A stretch of DNA of 64,000 bases from Pseudomonadota bacterium (GTDB lineage: Bacteria; Pseudomonadota; Gammaproteobacteria; Burkholderiales; Burkholderiaceae_C), in contig JAKARB010000003.1 in the NCBI GenBank assembly GCA_021819435.1, positions 248,001 through 312,000 on the forward strand. The letters run 5' to 3'. This document shows, piece by piece, positions 59,558-64,000 of this stretch (the first letter of the stretch is position 1; the number at the start of each line of letters is the position of its first letter). Under the pieces are notes generated by a model that saw only the letters and a program-made list of their open reading frames with translations, ran no database searches and was not told where the DNA came from. The position numbers and the translations under genes were made by a program.

Positions 59558-59809
59558 ATGGATGCCATCTCGTATTCCTCAGCGCGCGCCAACTTGGCCA
59601 ACACGATGGACCGAGTGTGTGAAGACCATGAGCCGTTGATCATCACTCGCAACGGCCAGCAGTCCGTTGTCATGCTTTCCCTTGAAGACTTCACTGCGCT
59701 TGAAGAGACAGCGTACCTGCTGCGCAGCCCAGCCAATGCCAAGCGGCTTCTTGCAGCCATGGAGCAACTCAACACCGGGCGAGGCACGGAACGAAAGCTG
59801 GCCGAATGA
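59558..59809 (+). CDS. yefM: Antitoxin YefM
   Basis: An 83-residue Phd/YefM antitoxin. The N-terminal DNA-binding fold is ISYSSARANLANTMDRV; LIITRNGQQSVVMLSLEDF and LEETAYLLRSPANAKRLL are near-identical in type to E. coli YefM. The C-terminus (NTGRGTERKLAE) should wrap the toxin. Its TGA overlaps the yoeB ATG (ATGA). GC content is visibly lower than in the thi and dcw genes, suggesting acquisition by transfer. Confidence 0.95.
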   Translation: MDAISYSSARANLANTMDRVCEDHEPLIITRNGQQSVVMLSLEDFTALEETAYLLRSPANAKRLLAAMEQLNTGRGTERKLAE

Positions 59810-60060
59810 AGTTGATTTTTGCTGATGCGGCCTGGGAAGACTATTTGTACTGGCAGCAGCAAGACAAGCGCATGGTCGAGCGCATCAACAAGCTGATCAA
59901 GGAAGTACAGCGCGAACCATTCGCTGGCATTGGGAAACCCGAACCGCTTAAACACGCCCTGGCTGGATATTGGTCCAGGCGTATCACGGACGAGCATCGG
60001 ATGGTTTACAAGGTCGATGGAGACGCGCTGCTGATCTCGCAGCTCCGATATCACTACTGA
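59806..60060 (+). CDS. yoeB: Toxin YoeB (mRNA interferase)
   Basis: An 84-residue RelE-superfamily toxin, the exact length of E. coli YoeB. It cleaves mRNA at the ribosome. Key residues are present: the catalytic Glu in GKPEPLKHALAG, Arg in WSRRITDEHRMVY, and the C-terminal RYHY whose His-Tyr are needed for cleavage. It appears intact and is coupled to yefM. Confidence 0.96.
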   Translation: MKLIFADAAWEDYLYWQQQDKRMVERINKLIKEVQREPFAGIGKPEPLKHALAGYWSRRITDEHRMVYKVDGDALLISQLRYHY

Positions 60061-60121
60061 GTGGCCCCGACAAGGCTGTCGAATAACCCCGATGCTTGAA
60101 GGCGCCATGTAGCGACCTTCA

Positions 60122-60211
60122 CTAACGAATGGAGCCCCCGCGTGCGTCTTTCATCAGGGTCCGCAGCACATTGAGGCCTAGCCCAAAGTAAGCGTCCGCT
60201 TGACCGCCCAG
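60122..60211 (-). pseudogene. Protein-like remnant overlapping the degenerate attC
   Basis: A 29-codon open stretch on the minus strand between two stops, ending NVLRTLMKDARGGSIR, reads like the C-terminus of a real protein but has no start. I cannot name the family. It could also be a chance reading of cassette DNA. The rest of 60061-60121 contains only a small inverted repeat (CCGACA-AGGC-TGTCG). Confidence 0.3.
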
Positions 60212-60217
60212 TTAGGC
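60176..60217 (-). other. Shrunken attC-like recombination site
   Basis: On the minus strand it begins GCCTAACTGG, shares the GGACGCT.A block with the well-formed attC at 60596-60680 (GCCTAACTGG.CG.T and AGCGGACGC), and ends GGGCTAGGC, one base from a GTTAGGC core. Its inner arms AAGCG/CGCTT are only two bases apart. At 42 bp it is shorter than known functional attC sites, so the variable central part seems deleted. It lies just after the csaA stop, as a cassette attC should. Confidence 0.55.
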
Positions 60218-60238
60218 CACGGTTTGTGCGCGGGCGGT

Positions 60239-60577
60239 TCACAGCAAGCGTGTGCCAAGCGGCACTTCATGTTCGGGGATGCAGAGCGTGACTTGGCCAT
60301 TGGCGTTGTGAAAACCAGTGACCAGGCACTCGGACATGATGGGGCCGATTTGTTTGGGTGGAAAGTTCACCACTGCAACGACGAGCTTGCCCACAAGTGA
60401 ATCTGGCTCATATAGAGCCGTGATTTGAGCGCTCGACTTGCGTACGCCGATCTCAGGACCAAAGTCGATTTGCAGACGGTAGGCGGGCTTGCGTGCTTCG
60501 GGGAAGGACTCAGCCGCGATGACCTTGCCAACGCGAAGTTCAACCTTCGTGAAATCGCTCCATTCGATCTGTTGCAT
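60239..60577 (-). CDS. csaA: CsaA-like tRNA-binding-domain protein (cassette gene)
   Basis: A 112-residue stand-alone tRNA-binding (OB-fold) domain with KVELRVGKVIAAESFPEARK and, near the middle, LVGKLVVAVVNFPPKQIGP, matching CsaA/YgjH. CsaA was described as a secretion-related chaperone in Bacillus; the role in proteobacteria is unclear. The gene fits inside a 420-bp unit bounded by attC-type core sites, with its ATG 19 bp after the upstream core and its stop 22 bp before the downstream attC. GC is lower than the genome around it. Confidence 0.9.
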   Translation of the reverse strand: MQQIEWSDFTKVELRVGKVIAAESFPEARKPAYRLQIDFGPEIGVRKSSAQITALYEPDSLVGKLVVAVVNFPPKQIGPIMSECLVTGFHNANGQVTLCIPEHEVPLGTRLL

Positions 60578-60595
60578 TGTGCTTGTGCCTGAGTG

Positions 60596-60680
60596 GCCTA
60601 ACGCTTGAGTTCAGGGGCGCCCATAAGGCGTGGCCGAAGCGATGCGACGTATGAGCGTCCCCTGCAACGACCAGTTAGGC
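60596..60680 (-). other. Integron-type attC recombination site
   Basis: An 85-bp imperfect palindrome with GCCTAAC and GTTAGGC as terminal cores (RYYYAAC and GTTRRRY). Inner arms GCAGGGG-A-CGC and GCG-CCCCTG pair with one extrahelical A, the feature that sets attC polarity. Read on the minus strand the end is GAACTCAAGCGTTAGGC, close to the end of classical attC sites such as that of aadA cassettes. Polarity therefore runs on the minus strand, the same way as csaA. Confidence 0.85.
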
Positions 60681-60787
60681 CGGTGAAAGTAGCAGGGCCG
60701 TTGCGCGGGCAGCGAGCCCGCACACGAGGCGCTAGCCTGGTGTGCGCGATGAGCTGAACTGGCAGCTTCCGAGATGAACCTAGCCAT
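60611..60787 (-). CDS. Possible 58-residue cassette ORF
   Basis: ATG at 60787 has a good GGGAGG site. The frame (MARFISEAASSAHRAHQA at the start) runs into the attC and ends in it with GRP-stop, as many cassette ORFs do. No family is recognised and the composition is low complexity, so it may be non-coding. It is the only plus-or-minus frame with a good ribosome site in this 366-bp cassette. Confidence 0.35.
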   Translation of the reverse strand: MARFISEAASSAHRAHQASASCAGSLPAQRPCYFHRPNWSLQGTLIRRIASATPYGRP

Positions 60788-60800
60788 CACGCCTCCCTTT

Positions 60801-60822
60801 GCGTATGGCGTCAGCCATACGC
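60801..60822. repeat. Perfect 9-bp-arm hairpin in cassette DNA
   Basis: GCGTATGGC-GTCA-GCCATACGC, just upstream of the ribosome site of the 58-residue ORF. It may be a regulatory hairpin or operator. No T-run follows in either direction. Confidence 0.55.
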
Positions 60823-60961
60823 TGACGAATGCCTCAATTTAACGCACCTTCAACCTGAGCGGCAGAGATGCCAGCACACCAACTTGAGGGCAAGAGCCGG
60901 TGTGCCGCTGCCGCCGAGGAGGCGGCTCGTGTGGCCTTCGCATGAGGCGTACTACGCAAGG

Positions 60962-60968
60962 GCCTAAC
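60962..60968 (-). other. Isolated integron-type core site
   Basis: GTTAGGC on the minus strand, the same core as in the 60596-60680 attC, with no partner arm within 110 bp upstream. It marks the probable first boundary of the cassette run. The 60823-60961 stretch holds a further GC-rich inverted repeat (GCACACC/GGTGTGC) but no convincing gene; 60969-61081 shows nothing I recognise. Confidence 0.5.
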
Positions 60969-61081
60969 TACAGGTGGTGGTCCAAAAAGTCGCCCCCAAG
61001 CGGGGACACAGGATGAGCCGCACTCCTGGTCAACGCCTTCGGCCTCGGCTGGCGCCCATGCCGGGCGCACTCGCGATTGAG

Positions 61082-61690
61082 TCAGCGCCGCATCTTGTCT
61101 GGGTCGCCGCCCTGCCGCTCTCGTTCACCCGGCAGGCCGCCGCGCGCCACGCCGCGCCCACGCAGCACGCCCAGCACCACGACCAACGCGACATGCGCAG
61201 CCACCACCCCCATCAGGGCCGTGCCCAGCCAGCGGTGCAAACCCAGCGAGCCCGCGCCAGGCTCGACCAACCGCCCCAGCGCCCACCCACTCACGAAGCA
61301 CGCCGGCACCAACACCAGCATGGCGCACACGAGCCCAGACAATCCCAACAGTGAAACGGTGGCCGGCCCCAAAGCCCCCACGCCGGGCGACCGCAACCGG
61401 CGCCCCGTGCGAAGCAAGGTGTGCCCCCAACGCCCCAACGACGCCGCCGGCCGCGCGAACGACCACCCCACGCGCAACAACCAGGCCCCCGCCACGGCAT
61501 GGCCAAATGCCACGTGCCAGGACCTGAGCCCTTCCCAGGGCGCGGTCAGCCAGGTACCAAAAAAGGCGATCACCAGCGCGGCATGCACCAGCCTCGCGGC
61601 AAGCGCATCAGGCCCGCGCCAGTCGCGCCGCGCCAGGCCGGGCGTCAAGCGCCTCCTGGCTCGCGTCCCTTGCTGATTTGATCCAGCCAT
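61082..61690 (-). CDS. Cytochrome b561/Ni-Fe hydrogenase b-type membrane protein
   Basis: A 202-residue membrane protein with four or five helices (LVHAALVIAFFGTWLTA, HVAFGHAVAGAWLLRVGW, LLGLSGLVCAMLVLVPAC and LMGVVAAHVALVVVLGVL). His residues in helices one, two and the last pair (RLVHAAL, WHVAFGH, LHRWLG, AAHVAL) can ligate two hemes, as in the cytochrome b/b6 domain family. No cytochrome c partner gene is adjacent. Start at ATG 61690 with GGGAGG 4 nt upstream. Confidence 0.75.
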   Translation of the reverse strand: MAGSNQQGTRARRRLTPGLARRDWRGPDALAARLVHAALVIAFFGTWLTAPWEGLRSWHVAFGHAVAGAWLLRVGWSFARPAASLGRWGHTLLRTGRRLRSPGVGALGPATVSLLGLSGLVCAMLVLVPACFVSGWALGRLVEPGAGSLGLHRWLGTALMGVVAAHVALVVVLGVLRGRGVARGGLPGERERQGGDPDKMRR

Positions 61691-61736
61691 GCGCCCTCCC
61701 ATGGACCACCAAGGCGCACACGCGACCGATGAGGGC

Positions 61737-62207
61737 TCAGAGCCCTTCTTCTGACAACCACTGGCGCAAGGTTCGCACCATGTCCCGGTCGTTGTGCAAC
61801 CACGCATTGTGGCGGTAGTCGTTGTAATAGGCCTCTTCGGCCGTCTGATCGGCCAGCGCCTCGTAGACGAAGCGCAGCACCATCTGCCCGGCGCGCGGCT
61901 CCTCGATGCCAATGCTCAAGCGAATGGGCGCCGTGTCGCCATGCGCTTCGGGGGTGAAGACCAGGCGTTGCCCCGCCTCGGCGCGCACCTCGTCGCGCAT
62001 CACGTGTGAGCCGAAATGCAGGGTGCGCTGGAACACGCCAGGTTCTGTCTCCTGCCATTCGCAGCGATCAGGCCCCATCGGGAAGCGCTGCGGTGCCTGC
62101 ACACGCTGCATCAGGCCGCGCCAAAGCTGCTCGCGCGTGAAGGCTGGCGCCATCATCTCCAGGCTGGTCTGCGGGGCGTTGATCTCGATGAGGTGTTCGA
62201 AGCGCAT
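61737..62207 (-). CDS. SRPBCC-fold protein (DUF1857/AtaL-like)
   Basis: A 156-residue START/SRPBCC-like protein. It begins [12 protein letters not shown] and has [21 protein letters not shown], typical of DUF1857, where the fold may bind a hydrophobic ligand. The function is unknown. It is 46 bp upstream of the cytochrome b-like gene and divergent from bioB. Confidence 0.82.
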   Translation of the reverse strand: MRFEHLIEINAPQTSLEMMAPAFTREQLWRGLMQRVQAPQRFPMGPDRCEWQETEPGVFQRTLHFGSHVMRDEVRAEAGQRLVFTPEAHGDTAPIRLSIGIEEPRAGQMVLRFVYEALADQTAEEAYYNDYRHNAWLHNDRDMVRTLRQWLSEEGL

Positions 62208-62268
62208 GGGCCGAGCTTACCTCCACGGCCTCCAGGCCAGCGAACCAACCGCAGCAAGCCCCCTGGGA

Positions 62269-62296
62269 GTGACGCGCACGTCATCCGGACTACACT
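62269..62296 (+). promoter_or_regulatory. Possible bioB promoter
   Basis: -35 GTGACG and -10 TACACT with 16-bp spacing predict a transcript start near 62303. This lies almost on the in-frame ATG at 62305 and so argues for the later ATG at 62347, unless the mRNA is leaderless. Confidence 0.45.
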
Positions 62297-62346
62297 GGGG
62301 CTCTATGACGTCTGCCGCCGCCCTTGACCGGGCGGCATCGAATTTC

Positions 62347-63444
62347 ATGACCTCCTGCTCCACCTCCACCTTGCCGTCCAGCGCCCCGGCCACCGCCGAA
62401 CGCCCGATCCAGCTCGTGCCCAAGAAGCCGGCGCTGAACGCCCACGGCTGCGGCGGCGATTGCACCGATCCCAATTTCGACAATGGCCGCTGGCCGCGCT
62501 CGAAGGTGCTTGAACTCTTCAACCTGCCCTTCAACGACCTGCTCTGGCAGGCCCAGCAGGTGCACCGCCAGCACTGGGACGCCAACGAGATCGAACACGC
62601 CACGCTGCTGTCGGTCAAGACCGGCGGCTGCCCGGAAGATTGCGGCTACTGCCCGCAATCTCAGGCCCACGACACCGGCGTGGAGGCCAGCAAGCTGATG
62701 TCGCCTGATGAGGTGCGCGAGGCCGTGATCGCCGCGCGCGACGCCGGCGCCAGCCGCTTCTGCATGGGTGCCGCCTGGCGCGCCCCGAAGGACCGCGACA
62801 TCGAGAAGGTGGCCGAGCTCATCGGCGTCATCAAGCAAGAAGGGCTGGAGGCCTGCTGCACCCTGGGCATGCTGACCGACACCCAGGCCACGGCCCTGAA
62901 GGACGCCGGCCTTGACTACTACAACCACAACCTCGACACCGCCCCCGAGCTCTACGGCGACATCATCACCACCCGCGACATGCAGGACCGCCTTGACACG
63001 CTCGAACACGTGCGCAAGGCCAACCTGAAGGTCTGCAGCGGCGGCATCGTCGGCATGGGCGAAACGCGCGAAGGCCGCGCCGGCCTGATCGCCCAGCTCG
63101 CCAACCTGCCCACCTACCCCGAGTCGGTGCCCATCAACGACCTGGTGCGCGTGCCCGGCACCCCGCTCGCCGACACCCCACCGCTGGACCCGCTGGAGTT
63201 CGTGCGCACCATCGCCGTGGCCCGCATCACCATGCCCACGGCGCGCGTGCGCCTCTCGGCCGGCCGCCAGCAGATGAGCGAAGCAGTGCAGGCGATGTGC
63301 TTCCTGGCCGGCGCCAACTCCATCTTCTACGGCGACAAGCTGCTGACCACGGGCAACCCCGAGTTCGACGCCGATCAGGCGCTGATGAAGAAGCTGGGGC
63401 TCAAGAGCGGCAAGGCCGTGACCGCGCGGGTGGATGCCGCTTGA
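62347..63444 (+). CDS. bioB: Biotin synthase
   Basis: A 365-residue radical-SAM enzyme inserting sulfur into dethiobiotin. The cluster motif is [13 protein letters not shown] (CxxxCxxC); [16 protein letters not shown] and [12 protein letters not shown], with the Arg that holds the auxiliary cluster, are all present. A 45-residue Ala/Ser/Pro-rich N-terminus contains extra Cys ([10 protein letters not shown]). The start may be ATG 62305, adding 14 residues; neither has a strong ribosome site. Confidence 0.95.
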   Translation: MTSCSTSTLPSSAPATAERPIQLVPKKPALNAHGCGGDCTDPNFDNGRWPRSKVLELFNLPFNDLLWQAQQVHRQHWDANEIEHATLLSVKTGGCPEDCGYCPQSQAHDTGVEASKLMSPDEVREAVIAARDAGASRFCMGAAWRAPKDRDIEKVAELIGVIKQEGLEACCTLGMLTDTQATALKDAGLDYYNHNLDTAPELYGDIITTRDMQDRLDTLEHVRKANLKVCSGGIVGMGETREGRAGLIAQLANLPTYPESVPINDLVRVPGTPLADTPPLDPLEFVRTIAVARITMPTARVRLSAGRQQMSEAVQAMCFLAGANSIFYGDKLLTTGNPEFDADQALMKKLGLKSGKAVTARVDAA

Positions 63445-63532
63445 GCGCCACATGAACACCCGGCACATCCCGGGGGCGCGTCGCCAGGCGTGACCGGATA
63501 ATCGAGCATCCGCCCCAGGTCAAGGAGAAGGG

Positions 63533-64000
63533 ATGCCCGGTTCCCGACGCAAGTTGTTCGGTCTGAAGGCCACGGTCGCCTACCTTGCGTTCGCGACCGC
63601 CTGGATCTTCCTCTCCGACAGCCTGCTGGAGCAATTCAGCGACCCGCACACCCTGGCGCGCTACGGCATGTTCAAGGGCATGGCCTTCGTGCTCGCGACG
63701 GCGGCCATCCTGTGGTTCACCTTGATGAACGCCCCCACGGACGCCGATGTCGACGTGCGTTTCGGCGATCAGACCAGCCGCCACAACCCCTGGGTGGCGA
63801 TCGCCTGGGGCCTGACCGTGCCTTCGCTGGCGGCGCTGGTGCAGTGGACATGGTGGGAGCACCTGCGGCCATTCGCCTGGGTGCTGGGGTACCCCGCCCT
63901 GCTCGTGTCAGCCTGGTTGGGAGGCTGGGTGGCCAGCCTGGTGTCCACGGGGGTTTCGGCCAGCCTGGCCTGGATCGTGTTCGCGCCCACCCACCCCGCC
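63533..64000 (+). CDS. Membrane sensor protein, N-terminal part (cut by window edge)
   Basis: Frame open from ATG 63533 (AAGGAGAAGGG upstream) to the right edge, 156 residues visible. It has two N-terminal helices with WIFLSDSLLEQF between basic residues, an opening seen in membrane sensor kinases and cyclases. Further helices include VLGYPALLVSAWLGGWVASL and STGVSASLAWIVFAP, resembling DUF4118/MASE-type sensor domains. The output domain is beyond the window, so histidine kinase versus diguanylate cyclase cannot be decided. Confidence 0.6.
   Translation, partial: MPGSRRKLFGLKATVAYLAFATAWIFLSDSLLEQFSDPHTLARYGMFKGMAFVLATAAILWFTLMNAPTDADVDVRFGDQTSRHNPWVAIAWGLTVPSLAALVQWTWWEHLRPFAWVLGYPALLVSAWLGGWVASLVSTGVSASLAWIVFAPTHPA

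Noticed and set aside
60117-60217. A 101-bp attC ending at GTTAGTG
   Set aside because: The right arm does not pair with the AGCGGACGC arm and the core is off consensus; the 42-bp version pairs better.
60054-60242. 62-residue minus-strand frame after csaA
   Set aside because: It reads through the attC-like site and antisense to the end of yoeB; probably a chance frame typical of attC DNA.
60834-61070. 78-residue minus-strand frame spanning the lone core site
   Set aside because: It crosses the cassette boundary, has no ribosome site and shows no protein-like pattern.

Overview
The window is chromosomal DNA from a high-GC Gram-negative bacterium, most likely a betaproteobacterium of the order Burkholderiales (Leptothrix/Aquabacterium/Rubrivivax type; the genus is a guess). 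Supporting traits are the lptD-surA-rsmA locus, a fused MurE-MurF enzyme, a complete dcw (division and cell wall) cluster, a DUF6279 lipoprotein, a fused ThiD-ThiE enzyme, a PEP-CTERM-like mini-protein and an AlkB/rubredoxin pair. Nearly all coding regions are dense and GC-rich, with many 1-8 bp overlaps between genes. I saw no rRNA, tRNA, CRISPR array or intact insertion sequence.

Layout. 1-5904 (minus): a type II secretion-like operon (gspG, gspF, gspE, then PilM/PilN-like, PilO-like and a PilP-like gene cut by the left edge), resembling the 'secretion system X' of Burkholderiales. 6122-13400: glpQ, the yqiA-type esterase, a PEP-CTERM-like orphan, an RNB-domain ribonuclease, a TonB-family protein, aroE and mtgA. 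13426-16516: a phasin-like gene, rubredoxin, alkane monooxygenase alkB and a divergent AraC regulator. 16530-25491: an RhlE-like helicase and amgK on the minus strand; lptD, surA, rsmA and cca on the plus strand. 25599-30203: an acyl-CoA synthetase and two acyl-CoA dehydrogenases. 30285-49514 (minus): the whole dcw cluster from mraZ to ftsZ, then a DUF6279 lipoprotein. 49849-52342: feoA-feoB and a Cys-rich partner, with FNR-like and Fur-like sites upstream. 52767-59399: a promoter, a TPP riboswitch and thiC-thiO-thiS-thiG-thiDE. 59503-60968: an accessory island. 61082-64000: a cytochrome b-type membrane protein, an SRPBCC protein, bioB and the start of a membrane sensor protein.

How genes work together. 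The dcw genes build lipid II (MurC, D, EF, Ddl, MraY, MurG) and use it for septation (FtsW/I/L/Q/A/Z). The lptD-surA genes serve the outer membrane, and AmgK recycles amino sugars toward peptidoglycan. The thi operon makes both halves of thiamine and joins them, under TPP control. AlkB, rubredoxin, acyl-CoA synthetase, the dehydrogenases and the phasin suggest use and storage of hydrocarbon or fatty-acid carbon.

The most interesting part is 59.5-61.0 kb: a YefM-YoeB toxin-antitoxin pair next to what looks like a small integron-type cassette array without an integrase. It has one well-formed attC site, one shrunken attC-like site, an isolated core site, a csaA cassette and a second cassette with only a tiny open frame. 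Other points of note are a roughly 115-residue acidic insertion inside MurD, 10-bp-periodic MraZ boxes over the mraZ start, and the PilM/PilN-like fusion in the secretion operon.
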